Part shown: piece by piece, positions 51,464-60,692 of the stretch
Layout of the letters: the number at the start of each line of letters is the position of its first letter
Position numbering within the stretch: the stretch's first letter is position 1
Assembly (NCBI GenBank): GCA_900769555.1
Contig: CAAGHA010000122.1
Coordinates: 1 to 64,000, forward strand
Length of the DNA: 64,000 bases
Origin: Bacteroidales bacterium
GTDB taxonomy: Bacteria; Bacteroidota; Bacteroidia; Bacteroidales; Paludibacteraceae
Direction: 5' to 3'
Notes under the pieces: model-generated
Seen by the model: only the letters and a program-made list of their open reading frames with translations
Database searches by the model: none
What the model was told of the DNA's origin: nothing
Position numbers and translations under genes: made by a program

Positions 51464-52704
51464 TTTTCTTCGTTATTGATTATGTCACACAAATTATCTA
51501 TACACTTCTCTTTCGTGAAGTATTTCTCATAATATCTCCTCGCATTTATTCCCTTTTGAATATTTAGCTTAGTGTAGTTTAGAACATTCTCACGTATAAC
51601 CTTTGCTAATGCTTTATAATCACCAGCTGTCACAGCATATCCACAGTCAGCTTCATTGATAATATCAGCAGCACCACTACCTATCATTGCTAAGATAGGT
51701 TTCCCTGCACTCATATATGCTTGCAAACGAGCTGGAATAGTGATATCTAAATGAAGCATTGATGTCGGTTTTAATGTTAAGAGCATCGCATCAGCTTGGG
51801 CAAAATAATATGGCATTTCGGAAGACTTCCTTCTCCCTGTAAAACACACATTCTTCAAATGCTTAGTACTGACAATATCACGCATAGTCTGTTCTTCACT
51901 TCCCCCTCCAACAAAAACAAAGCTAACAGGGTCATCTTTCATTTCTTCACATAGAGCCAAAATACTTGGAACACCTATAGCGCTATTAAGAGTACCCACC
52001 ATCATGATTGTAAAGGAATCTGTCTTCACATTTTCCACATGCGGAGGAAACTGTGTGTCATATATCTTCATATCCTCTGCCCATTGAGGATATAAAATAA
52101 TTTTATCTGTATAATCAGCATCACGATTAATTAGAGAGATCATTCCCTTTGATGTAATAAGTAATTTCGTACTATGGCGATATATCCAATTAGTCACTCT
52201 ATTAAGTATTGGAACAAGCCATTGCCATTTTTTACCTGCAGCGGATACAACAGAGTCTGGCCATATATCCTGAATCCACGAATATACCGGCACTTTATGA
52301 AGTAAACCCAATATACAAGCAGGAATTATCTGCGTAATCGGAGATGGCTCATGGGCAATAATTGAATCGTATCGTTTTCTCCAAGCAAAGAAAAAAAATA
52401 CATATAATGTTGCACTAAAAGCAAATGTCATATAATTCAATGCCTGCCCTATAAATCCAGGAAGAAATTTTCGCGGTGTCTGCAAGCAACGATAGAAAGT
52501 CACTCCGTTGACTATTTCCTTGCGTTTGTTGAATAATCCATAACCAGGATAGTAATGTCCTTCTGGATAATTCGGAATACCAGTGAGAACCTCCACTTCA
52601 TATCCTCGCTTAGCTAATTCAAAGACCATCTCCGAACTTTTAAATGGCTCTGGATATATATACTGAGTGATTACCAATATCCTATGCTTACTACATTTTG
52701 TCAT
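51460..52704 (-). CDS. WbuB-like glycosyltransferase, GT4
   Basis: The 414 residues have the GT-B fold, opening ILVITQYIYPEPFKSSEMVF with EVEVLTGIPNYPEGHYYPGY, the hallmark of WbuB/WcaI-type transferases. The acceptor side has SYSWIQDIWPDSVVSAAG-like sequence near residue 140, and the donor side has MMVGTLNSAIGV and IPARLQAYMSAGKPILAMIG. WbuB of E. coli lies in a cluster with the fnlABC genes, as does this gene, so transfer of L-FucNAc is a fair guess. Its stop overlaps the start of the broken epimerase gene (ATGA). Confidence 0.87.
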   Translation of the reverse strand: MTKCSKHRILVITQYIYPEPFKSSEMVFELAKRGYEVEVLTGIPNYPEGHYYPGYGLFNKRKEIVNGVTFYRCLQTPRKFLPGFIGQALNYMTFAFSATLYVFFFFAWRKRYDSIIAHEPSPITQIIPACILGLLHKVPVYSWIQDIWPDSVVSAAGKKWQWLVPILNRVTNWIYRHSTKLLITSKGMISLINRDADYTDKIILYPQWAEDMKIYDTQFPPHVENVKTDSFTIMMVGTLNSAIGVPSILALCEEMKDDPVSFVFVGGGSEEQTMRDIVSTKHLKNVCFTGRRKSSEMPYYFAQADAMLLTLKPTSMLHLDITIPARLQAYMSAGKPILAMIGSGAADIINEADCGYAVTAGDYKALAKVIRENVLNYTKLNIQKGINARRYYEKYFTKEKCIDNLCDIINNEEK

Positions 52705-52795
52705 ATTTTGAAAGTTTGAGCCCCCTACAAAAGTCTTATAAAAAACAGAAGAAAGCAGATATTATCAACTATGAACTAAAGCCTCTAAACATATA

Positions 52796-53776
52796 TTACC
52801 GTGGTTTTACAGGAATGACATCCTTTTGTGCTGTAACATGTGGAAGCCATTTTAGACACACTAAAATTACAATATATTCAACAACAAGGGAAACAAAAAA
52901 AACAATCCAATTCCCTGTCGCTTCACTTATGTTAATGAGTTTATGCAATACAACCTGCAGTGGACTATATACTAAGTACGAAGTACATAAAATTATAATA
53001 CTATATCGTCCAAAGTATGAAACTATTGGCAAGTATTTTATTCTCTTCAAGACTAACAATAATGCCAACACACCAATTGCAGCTACTATATAAAATTTGA
53101 TATTGTTAGCCCAAGTTGATGAAATCTCTATGATCACTAATGCAAAAAATAAAAAAATTAAAAGGATCGTGAAAGCAATCTCCTTCTTCAAACCAAAAGA
53201 AGTTGATTCAATCAATAAATTACTCTTCTTCAATAGATATCCGTAATAAAAGAATGGAAAAAAGTGGATGGTCTTATAAAGATATATAGGCAAATGTATT
53301 TCAAATGGCTTTAAGAGAGGTGATGCTGCTACACATAGAATCGTAAATGACCCTACAATCCAATTACGCCATTTTGAAATATGAAGTACATAAAAGATTA
53401 TATTGACTGTAAATAACGATATCAAAAACCACAATGGATTATTAAAACATAATCTAGAATATAGAGGATCCAAATAATAAAACTGCTCAACCGCCGAATT
53501 TATCTTTATGCCTGGTGCATATATACTAATAACCTTATATAATAAGAAACTTACTGTATAAAAAAACAAAAAGGGGATCAGAATCTTATTTACTTTCCTT
53601 ATAGTAAATCCAATAAAGCCCTCATACTGTTTAAAGAATAAGCCGGATAAAAGATAATATAATGGCATCCTTATGTAATTGAGGAAAGGAATATTAACAT
53701 GGCAATGAGATAAAACCACCAGTATTATACACACTCCTTTTGCTAAGTCAATAAATTCAATTCTTTGACTTGACAT
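52796..53776 (-). CDS. Acyltransferase 3 family membrane protein
   Basis: The 326 residues have about ten hydrophobic helices and open RIEFIDLAKGVCIILVVLSH with the family histidine, followed by MPLYYLLSGLFFKQ. The family is typically an O-acetyltransferase of polysaccharide residues. It is the second acyltransferase of the locus; the one at 41385 belongs to the other operon. Base composition here seems lower in GC than in the 46-52.7 kb stretch. Confidence 0.85.
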   Translation of the reverse strand: MSSQRIEFIDLAKGVCIILVVLSHCHVNIPFLNYIRMPLYYLLSGLFFKQYEGFIGFTIRKVNKILIPFLFFYTVSFLLYKVISIYAPGIKINSAVEQFYYLDPLYSRLCFNNPLWFLISLFTVNIIFYVLHISKWRNWIVGSFTILCVAASPLLKPFEIHLPIYLYKTIHFFPFFYYGYLLKKSNLLIESTSFGLKKEIAFTILLIFLFFALVIIEISSTWANNIKFYIVAAIGVLALLLVLKRIKYLPIVSYFGRYSIIILCTSYLVYSPLQVVLHKLINISEATGNWIVFFVSLVVEYIVILVCLKWLPHVTAQKDVIPVKPR

Positions 53777-53827
53777 ATTAACAATCTAGATTTATCCAAC
53801 CAACAACTTTAGACTACTACATTATCA

Positions 53828-54913
53828 CTATATGGATTCCCATAAATTAAACAACTGTTCCCACACCTTATCGATGGAATACAATTCATTTACTCTCTGT
53901 GATACATTATTTCTAAATTCCATTTTTAGTTCATCGTTAATCAGCAATTGTTCAATAGCATCTTTTAATGCTATTTCATCTTGGGGTTTAACAATTAGCG
54001 CATACCTTTTATCATCACAACTTCCTAACATCTCCGGAATTGCTCCTACGTCTGTAGTTACAATTGCACATCCTGCCACCATACTTTCCAAAATTACATT
54101 TGGGAACCCCTCGGTATATGTAGGTAAAACAAAAACATCACACTTCATCATTTCTTTAATGACATCTTCATACTGCATCTCGCCCATTATCTCAAGATTG
54201 CATCTCGCCTTTTCTTTTAAAGACATCTTCATATCATCTTCTATATGCCCAACCAACTTGAGAGTCACATCACACAACTGATTACATGCCTCTACTAACT
54301 CAAATACCCCTTTAGTCTTGACCACATGTCCGGTAAAAAGGATTGTATTACTTTCTCGATTCACATCTTTGTTGGAAGCAACTATTTTATTAACTTCAGG
54401 AGCAACTGGATTAGGTAATATGCTGACATTCTTAAATCCACACAACAGAAGAGTCTCATAAGATGATTTATCTAACACAATTGTCAAATCCGCATTTTTA
54501 ACAACTCTTGTCAAAAGTTTCCATTCCCAATTTTGCTTCTTATATAAATCAGGAATTCGACCAAAATGAAAGTGTATAATTGTTTTTATTCCCTTAGCCT
54601 TGGCTCGTCTAAGCATATAAAGATCCTTGAGTAAACTAATTGATGCACTTGAAGCTAAGTGCATTATATCATAGTGAGATGATTGCAGATACTTTCTATA
54701 TTCTTTCAAAATAACTCGATAATCACGTATTGCAGATATGATACGATAGAAAATACTAGAGTTAATATTAACGAACGTACTTCTACCCATCGGCAAAAGA
54801 TCCATTTCGCACAATGGGTCATGCAATGTTTTATAATAATTATTTATATGGCAAGTCCATCTTGAAATTCCTCCCTGTACCCCTCCAAATGGGGAAGCTA
54901 AAAGTACCTTCAT
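53828..54913 (-). CDS. Glycosyltransferase, GT4
   Basis: The 361 residues of a GT-B transferase begin MKVLLASPFGGVQGGISRWT (acceptor loop) and have the donor-site pattern NTILFTGHVVKTKGVFELVE, then FVLPTYTEGFPNVILESMVA with the paired glutamates. It adds one sugar of the repeat unit on the cytoplasmic face; the sugar cannot be assigned. Twelve bp separate it from the next GT4 gene upstream. Confidence 0.88.
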   Translation of the reverse strand: MKVLLASPFGGVQGGISRWTCHINNYYKTLHDPLCEMDLLPMGRSTFVNINSSIFYRIISAIRDYRVILKEYRKYLQSSHYDIMHLASSASISLLKDLYMLRRAKAKGIKTIIHFHFGRIPDLYKKQNWEWKLLTRVVKNADLTIVLDKSSYETLLLCGFKNVSILPNPVAPEVNKIVASNKDVNRESNTILFTGHVVKTKGVFELVEACNQLCDVTLKLVGHIEDDMKMSLKEKARCNLEIMGEMQYEDVIKEMMKCDVFVLPTYTEGFPNVILESMVAGCAIVTTDVGAIPEMLGSCDDKRYALIVKPQDEIALKDAIEQLLINDELKMEFRNNVSQRVNELYSIDKVWEQLFNLWESI

Positions 54914-54925
54914 AATACAGAGTTG

Positions 54926-55999
54926 TTATTTTGTTAATATTTCGATATATTTTTCTAAGAAAGATTGTTCTGACAACAACTTCTCAGCTAAATCTCTACT
55001 TTTTTTACACATTTTAAGATATTGCGTATCGGATATTTCTAAAGCAGACTCTATTGCAGTTGCTATACTTCCCGGACAATGCGGATTAAAAAGAAATCCA
55101 TTTTCTCTTTCAAACACCAAACGGGTATTATCACAGACTGAGCTACAAATTATTGGTCGTCCCGTAGCCATTGCTTCTGCAATAACATTGGGAACACCTT
55201 CATAAAAGGATGGAAGACAAAAATAATCACACTCAGAATAGACTTTATTTATCTCCTTTGTTTTAGGTAATAACTCTATATAATCATTCAGTCCATACAG
55301 ATTGATTAAAGAAATAGCTTCGTTGAAATATTCATGGTTTGCGGATGAATAGCCATACCACTTTACTCGAAATCTAACATCTCTTATTTTTAAGATATTT
55401 ACTGCCTCAATAAAGCCTATCGTATTTTTAGGAGGCCAAATAGAAGCTGCAATAATGATTAATGGAACGTTATTTCTATATTTTTCGATATAATTAAAAT
55501 GATTCAAGTCAACAAAATTTGATATAGTAGTCAATTTTCTACTCATCCACTTATAACGATTAATCAAAAATTTTTCTTGGGTATAACTATTGGGAACAAT
55601 AGAATCTGCCCATCTATAAAAAAAAAATCTTATTTTATCCTTTAATGTTACTCGTTGCGTGGAATTTCTTTCACTAACTAAAAGCCTGAATTTTATCCCA
55701 CTTACACGACTTAGTAATGCTAACAATGATGGAGTTTCCTGATATGCAATAACCCATTTCGGTCCATAACCTTTTATAAATTTTCTAACAGAACAAATTC
55801 TACTAATAACACCTTTTGAATCTTGTAGCAATCTATTAGGAATTTCATTCTTAACCAAATAGTCCTTATAAAAATTATCTTCATGATAATAGATCACACT
55901 AACCTCATAACCGATATTTTTGAGCATAACAGCAAGGCCACATAATTGTCTCTGAGCCCCTCCTGCACCTAACGAATCTGAAAGTAATAGTATTTTCAT
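54926..55999 (-). CDS. Glycosyltransferase, GT4
   Basis: The 357 residues have KILLLSDSLGAGGAQRQLCG at the start, the typical GT4 donor-free loop, and FCLPSFYEGVPNVIAEAMAT near 265 for the nucleotide-sugar site. It is a second retaining transferase, with only family-level resemblance to the neighbour at 53828. The sugar is unknown. A 154-bp gap to the next gene upstream contains no feature that I can identify. Confidence 0.88.
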   Translation of the reverse strand: MKILLLSDSLGAGGAQRQLCGLAVMLKNIGYEVSVIYYHEDNFYKDYLVKNEIPNRLLQDSKGVISRICSVRKFIKGYGPKWVIAYQETPSLLALLSRVSGIKFRLLVSERNSTQRVTLKDKIRFFFYRWADSIVPNSYTQEKFLINRYKWMSRKLTTISNFVDLNHFNYIEKYRNNVPLIIIAASIWPPKNTIGFIEAVNILKIRDVRFRVKWYGYSSANHEYFNEAISLINLYGLNDYIELLPKTKEINKVYSECDYFCLPSFYEGVPNVIAEAMATGRPIICSSVCDNTRLVFERENGFLFNPHCPGSIATAIESALEISDTQYLKMCKKSRDLAEKLLSEQSFLEKYIEILTK

Positions 56000-56153
56000 T
56001 ACTCTAAATTTTAAACTCTACTCCTCTATACATTAACCACCCTCATTGCTATTGCAAAGGCATAATACAAGATGCAAAATATAATCAGAACAAGATGTAT
56101 ATGAACTAAACGATAATATTTTTCATCCTCGGAAATAATATAGAATTATCTAC

Positions 56154-57308
56154 TCACTTTCTCCACACCATTTTATTCACTACCCCCGTATAACTTTGAA
56201 TTATTTTCACCACCTTCGATGAAACATTCTCATCTTGATACGTAGGAACCGCAATTCCATTATCACCATTTTTCACCATATTCACTGCTGTATCAATTGA
56301 TTGCATTAATGAATCTGTTGATATACCTGCTAATATAAAAACACCTTTATCTAATGCTTCCGGTCGTTCTGTACTTGTCCGAATACAAACAGCCGGGAAA
56401 GGTTTTCCAATCGAGGTAAAATATGAACTCTCTTCAGGTAACGTTCCACTATCTGAAACCACAGCAAACGCATACATCTGCAAACAATTATAATCATGAA
56501 ATCCTAATGGCTCATGACATATAACTCGTTTATCCAACTTGAAGTTTCTTTCTTCCAATCGTTTTTTACTTCGAGGATGACAAGAATACAAAACGGGCAT
56601 ATCATATTTTTCTGCCATCTGATTTATAGATGTAAATAACGAAATAAAATTCTCTTCGGTATCAATATTTTCTTCACGGTGAGCTGACAACAATATATAT
56701 TTCCCTTTTTCTAATTCTAATCGCTTATGTACATCAGACGATTCAATAGAAGCCATATTTTCGCTCAATACCTCTGCCATTGGAGAACCTACAACAAAAG
56801 TCCTCTCTTTTGCTACACCTGAGGCATTCAAGTATCTACGAGCATGCTCTGAATAGCACATATTCACATCCGAAATTACATCTACAATTCTTCGATTGGT
56901 CTCTTCCGGCAAACACTCGTCAAAGCAACGATTACCTGCCTCTATATGAAAGATTGGTATATGTAATCTTTTAGCTCCTATAACACTCAAACAAGAATTA
57001 GTATCTCCTAAAACCAACACGGCTTCCGGCTTAATTTCAACCATCAATTTATAGGTTGACGCAATAATATTTCCTAAAGTTTCCCCTAAGTCGGAACCAA
57101 CTGCATTCAAATAAACCTCCGGATTCTCTAAATGCAAATCTTTGAAAAAAATTCCATTTAGATTGTAGTCATAATTTTGACCTGTATGAGCCAATATAGT
57201 ATCAAAATAGAGACGACACTTCTTTATAATAGCCGCTAACCGAATTATTTCAGGACGAGTCCCTACAATTATCAACAGCTTTAATTTTCCATTATTTTTG
57301 AACTTCAT
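56154..57308 (-). CDS. UDP-GlcNAc 2-epimerase family, FnlC/CapG-type
   Basis: The 384 residues are of the non-hydrolysing 2-epimerase family: LLIIVGTRPEIIRLAAIIKK at the start, VLVLGDTNSCLSVIGA near 95, FHIEAGNRCFDECLPEETNR near 119 and LLSAHREENID near 208, with the acidic and histidine residues of WecB. Because it directly follows the CapF- and CapE-type genes (4 and 39 bp spacings), it most likely converts UDP-2-acetamido-2,6-dideoxy-L-talose to UDP-L-FucNAc and does not make UDP-ManNAc. It has the longer C-terminus seen in CapG-type members. Confidence 0.88.
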   Translation of the reverse strand: MKFKNNGKLKLLIIVGTRPEIIRLAAIIKKCRLYFDTILAHTGQNYDYNLNGIFFKDLHLENPEVYLNAVGSDLGETLGNIIASTYKLMVEIKPEAVLVLGDTNSCLSVIGAKRLHIPIFHIEAGNRCFDECLPEETNRRIVDVISDVNMCYSEHARRYLNASGVAKERTFVVGSPMAEVLSENMASIESSDVHKRLELEKGKYILLSAHREENIDTEENFISLFTSINQMAEKYDMPVLYSCHPRSKKRLEERNFKLDKRVICHEPLGFHDYNCLQMYAFAVVSDSGTLPEESSYFTSIGKPFPAVCIRTSTERPEALDKGVFILAGISTDSLMQSIDTAVNMVKNGDNGIAVPTYQDENVSSKVVKIIQSYTGVVNKMVWRK

Positions 57309-57312
57309 AATA

Positions 57313-58467
57313 TTAACAATTTACCTTTTCAAAAAAAGTATCCGGACTATTTGCATCAAAACATTCGTTGCACCAAATAAAAGTAATTAAACACTCAGAT
57401 TCCGACAAATTAGTAATGTTATGAGTATAACCCGGAATCATTTCAATAACCTCTATTTGCTCTCCACTAACATAAAAATCATGGATTTGATCCGTTCCTA
57501 TTTTTCGCATTTGAATCAAACCTGTTCCACTGACAACCACAAATTTCTCATTTTTGGATTGATGCCAATGCTCTCCCTTGGTAATTCCCGGATTGGAGAT
57601 ATTAACAGAAAATTGTCCACTCAACGAAGAACGAATAATTTCAGTAAAACTTCCTCTATCATCTTTATTCATCGTTAACGAATACCTAAATTTCTTAGGC
57701 GAAAGATACGACAAATAGGTTGAGTACAATTTTTTTGTAAATTCATCATTCACATTAGGAAGATCCAAATTGTTTTGCATATCTTTAAACGAATACAATA
57801 AATCAACAATTTCACCCAACGTGATGCTATGAACTACCGGAATAACACAAAAATCCCCATCATAATGCTCTTTACCACTAAGTGCTGCAATTAATTCACC
57901 AACCACATCATCAATATAAACCAAATTTAATTTGACACTTGCATCATTGATTTGAATAGGTAGGTCATTTGCTATGTTATTACAGAAAGTAGCTATTACA
58001 CTATTATAATTAGGACGACACCATTTACCGAATACGTTAGGGAAACGGTACACCAAAACTTTTGCTCCGGTCTCTTTGGCATAATCAAACAATAACTGCT
58101 CTCCAGCCCGTTTTGACTCGCCGTAAGGATTATCCAAAGTTGCTTGTATAGAGGATGACAACATGATAGGACATCGATTGTCATGCTTCTTTAACGCATT
58201 AAGCAATTGAGAAGTAAAACCATAATTACCAAGCATAAATTCACTTGATTCCTTTGGACGATTTACTCCCGCTAAATGAAAAACAAAATCAGCTTCCCTG
58301 CAATAGGTATCTAACTCTTGAATATCGCTATCGACATCATATTCAAATATCGTCAACTTTTCACCGGATATTTTATAGTTATTCGCCTTCCCCGCCCCAA
58401 TATTACGAAGTTGAGAAACTAAATTTTTACCGATAAATCCTTTGGCTCCGGTTATCAATATCTTCAT
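57313..58467 (-). CDS. capF: CapF/FnlB-type bifunctional epimerase-reductase with cupin
   Basis: CapF-type enzymes act second in UDP-L-FucNAc synthesis (3-epimerisation by the cupin domain and 4-reduction with NADPH). The 384 residues have an SDR part (ILITGAKGFIGKNLVSQLRN; NPYGESKRAGEQLLFDYAKE near 112) and a C-terminal cupin from about residue 265 (GITKGEHWHQSKNEKFVVVS with its metal histidines; IEVIEMIPGYTHNITNLSES). The two-domain layout and length are diagnostic for CapF. Confidence 0.92.
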   Translation of the reverse strand: MKILITGAKGFIGKNLVSQLRNIGAGKANNYKISGEKLTIFEYDVDSDIQELDTYCREADFVFHLAGVNRPKESSEFMLGNYGFTSQLLNALKKHDNRCPIMLSSSIQATLDNPYGESKRAGEQLLFDYAKETGAKVLVYRFPNVFGKWCRPNYNSVIATFCNNIANDLPIQINDASVKLNLVYIDDVVGELIAALSGKEHYDGDFCVIPVVHSITLGEIVDLLYSFKDMQNNLDLPNVNDEFTKKLYSTYLSYLSPKKFRYSLTMNKDDRGSFTEIIRSSLSGQFSVNISNPGITKGEHWHQSKNEKFVVVSGTGLIQMRKIGTDQIHDFYVSGEQIEVIEMIPGYTHNITNLSESECLITFIWCNECFDANSPDTFFEKVNC

Positions 58468-58506
58468 ACAACAAAAACTATATAAACAAAACCTTCTCGA
58501 ACAATT

Positions 58507-59580
58507 TTATTCGCTCCTAATCTCTTTGGACTTTGCTCGCTCTACCATCCCTAAATCCTCTTGAATAAATCTCAACTTCAGCAATAATTGTTTCATTTCA
58601 TCTACAGACAATCTATGCGTATTATGACTATGATAATCTTCAATACGAGTAATTTCTGCACTACCTTCCGTAAAGAACTTATCATAATTTAAATCTCTAT
58701 TATCGCAAGGTATTCTAAAATAATTACCCATATCAATTGCTTTCGCCATTTCCTCTCTAGTCACGAGTGTTTCATACAATTTTTCTCCATGACGAGTTCC
58801 TATGACTTTTATGTCGGTGTTTGCATATTTTTCATTAATTCCGGTATAAATTTCTTTAAGAGCCTTTGCCAACACATCCAAGGTTGCTGCCGGAGCTTTT
58901 TGAACAAACAAATCGCCATTTTTAGCATGCATAAATGCATAAATCACCAAATCAACAGCATCATCCAAAGTCATCATAAAACGAGTCATAGTTGGATCTG
59001 TAATCGTTATTGGATTCCCTTGCATCATTTGATCCACCCATAAAGGAATGACAGATCCGCGAGATGCCATTACATTCCCATAACGAGTACAACAAATAAC
59101 AGTATTTGCATCCGTCCCTAACTCTCTACCTTTTGCGATAGCCACTTTTTCCATTAACGCTTTGCTTATTCCCATTGCATTAATTGGATAGGCAGCCTTA
59201 TCAGTAGATAGCACCACCACTCGACTTACGTTGTGAGCAATGGCGGAAAGCAGAACATTTTCAGTTCCAATCACATTGGTTCGGGTTGCTTCCATGGGAA
59301 AAAACTCACAAGAAGGCACTTGTTTCAAAGCTGCGGCAGAAAAAACATAATCCACACCACGCATAGCTACATCCACAGAAGAACGATCCCTGACATCACC
59401 TATATAAAATTTTACTTTAGGATTTTGAAGAGCATGACGCATATCATCCTGTTTCTTCTCATCACGCGAAAAAACTCGTATCTCTTTTATATCACTATCC
59501 AAAAAACGTCGTAACACAGCATTCCCAAACGAACCTGTACCGCCCGTGATTAATAATATTTTATCTTTAAAAATTGACAT
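58507..59580 (-). CDS. capE: UDP-GlcNAc 4,6-dehydratase (inverting), CapE/FnlA-type
   Basis: This enzyme converts UDP-GlcNAc to the 4-keto-6-deoxy-L-arabino sugar, the first step to UDP-L-FucNAc. The 357 residues carry ILLITGGTGSFGNAVLRRFL, FSRDEKKQDDMRHAL, DYVFSAAALKQVPSCEFFPM and VVLSTDKAAYPINAMGISKA, in which D-K and M in place of the usual tyrosine mark the FlaA1/CapE group. It is soluble, unlike the membrane-linked homologue at 43498. With the next two genes it forms the full three-enzyme pathway. Confidence 0.93.
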   Translation of the reverse strand: MSIFKDKILLITGGTGSFGNAVLRRFLDSDIKEIRVFSRDEKKQDDMRHALQNPKVKFYIGDVRDRSSVDVAMRGVDYVFSAAALKQVPSCEFFPMEATRTNVIGTENVLLSAIAHNVSRVVVLSTDKAAYPINAMGISKALMEKVAIAKGRELGTDANTVICCTRYGNVMASRGSVIPLWVDQMMQGNPITITDPTMTRFMMTLDDAVDLVIYAFMHAKNGDLFVQKAPAATLDVLAKALKEIYTGINEKYANTDIKVIGTRHGEKLYETLVTREEMAKAIDMGNYFRIPCDNRDLNYDKFFTEGSAEITRIEDYHSHNTHRLSVDEMKQLLLKLRFIQEDLGMVERAKSKEIRSE

Positions 59581-59595
59581 GGAATAAATTATTTT

Positions 59596-60204
59596 TTATA
59601 AACCATATTTTGAATAAATATCTTCTAATTGTTCTCGTGTAAATCGTTCTTCTTCAGGATACAAGACGGACTCATGATACATTATTTCATCTACTGTCCA
59701 ATATTGTTTTAAAATTTTAGCAGGAACACCTCCTGCAATACAATACGGAGGGACGCTTTTATTAACCACTGCTCCTGCAGCAATTGTACAACCTCGTCCA
59801 ATTGTAACACCTGCTAATATTGCAACGTTACTACCAATCCAAACATCATTTTCAATAATAACATCTTTGTCATATCCCCTAGGTTTATCTTTTTCTGCTA
59901 TGTCCGAAACATAACGTCCAATTATACGTGCATGATTACCACTATGAATGGTCAATCCTTCCGCTATAGAAGTATTACCTTTAATTATAACTTTCGCATT
60001 AGGGGTTGAGATAAAACTACGTGGTCCTATTCCCACATTATCGTATATGTATATATTTTTCTTGTGAAAACTATATGGAGGTGTTATTTTTACATTTTGA
60101 CCATAATAACCAAATTTCGTTTTTTTAGCAGAAAAATAATCTATATATAATCTCCATATTCCTCGTAAAAACCTATTATTTTTTAAACAATTAAATCTTA
60201 ACAT
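59596..60204 (-). CDS. Left-handed beta-helix (hexapeptide) acetyltransferase
   Basis: From the ATG at 60202-60204 the protein has 202 residues. The middle is a hexapeptide repeat (IYIYDNVGIGPRSFISTP, KVIIKGNTSIAEGLTIHSGN) and the end has the usual close of the family, DVIIENDVWIGSNVAILAGV, TIGRGCTIAAGAVVNKSVPP and CIAGGVPAKIL. It probably acetylates a sugar hydroxyl or amine with acetyl-CoA. A TTG start four codons earlier is less likely. It lies beside the CapE gene and a stretch of broken genes. Confidence 0.87.
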   Translation of the reverse strand: MLRFNCLKNNRFLRGIWRLYIDYFSAKKTKFGYYGQNVKITPPYSFHKKNIYIYDNVGIGPRSFISTPNAKVIIKGNTSIAEGLTIHSGNHARIIGRYVSDIAEKDKPRGYDKDVIIENDVWIGSNVAILAGVTIGRGCTIAAGAVVNKSVPPYCIAGGVPAKILKQYWTVDEIMYHESVLYPEEERFTREQLEDIYSKYGL

Positions 60205-60273
60205 TATGCTAACCAAAGTTCTAAATATTTATAAAACAATTTTTCAATTGTATAACATTTCAATACTTTTTCT

Positions 60274-60480
60274 TTATTTTTTAATGATATTATTACCTAT
60301 TGTTGGCACATCTATTCTCCCACCATTGTTTTCCTCTCCAGTAGTGACACCTTTGTGTATATTACAATTAGAACCTATAATAACATCCGAATTAATAATA
60401 ACGAATTGGGGTCGTTTAGCATTTCCTAAAGTAACTAAACAAACGAGTAATTTCACTCTTCTCACCATCATAGCGAAAAA
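60274..60480 (-). pseudogene. Fragment of a serine-acetyltransferase-like protein
   Basis: A short frame on the minus strand reads PQFVIINSDVIIGSNCNIHK then GVTTGEENNGGRIDVPTIGN before stopping, which is the middle of a CysE-like hexapeptide transferase. Neither the N-terminal helical part nor the closing coil region is present in any frame nearby. It is 50-70 residues of an original protein of about 180 and is taken as a remnant. Confidence 0.7.
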
Positions 60481-60523
60481 GATCTGATTTGCGCAAAGCA
60501 GAATAAGAATACTTCATCCGAAA

Positions 60524-60667
60524 TTACAATTCTATTAAATCACCAAATTTATAATCCCATTCCTGAGGCTTAAATGGAACTAAGCCTCCATAATGAAAGA
60601 ATGTTAACTCACCAAAATATATTTTATTCTCAACTTCATACCAATCAACAAGGATTTGCGTAAGATT
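60524..60667 (-). pseudogene. C-terminal remnant of a TupA-like ATP-grasp protein
   Basis: The minus strand reads QILVDWYEVENKIYFGELTF and FHYGGLVPFKPQEWDYKFGD, then LIEL and TAA at 60524-60526. The intact gene at 60693 ends VRIDLYSIQEKVYFGEITFY with FTPKEWNDKLGDLIYLQK, so this is the tail of a second, diverged family member. An in-frame TAA lies just before the fragment. It abuts the serine acetyltransferase fragment, so both come from one eroded stretch. Confidence 0.75.
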
Positions 60668-60692
60668 TTATAACATAAAGACATAGATCTGA

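Noticed and set aside
60206..60487. Plus-strand frame of 93 residues between the hexapeptide transferase and TupA-like genes
   Set aside because: The minus strand holds a recognisable serine acetyltransferase fragment over the same bases, and all genes of the locus run on the minus strand.
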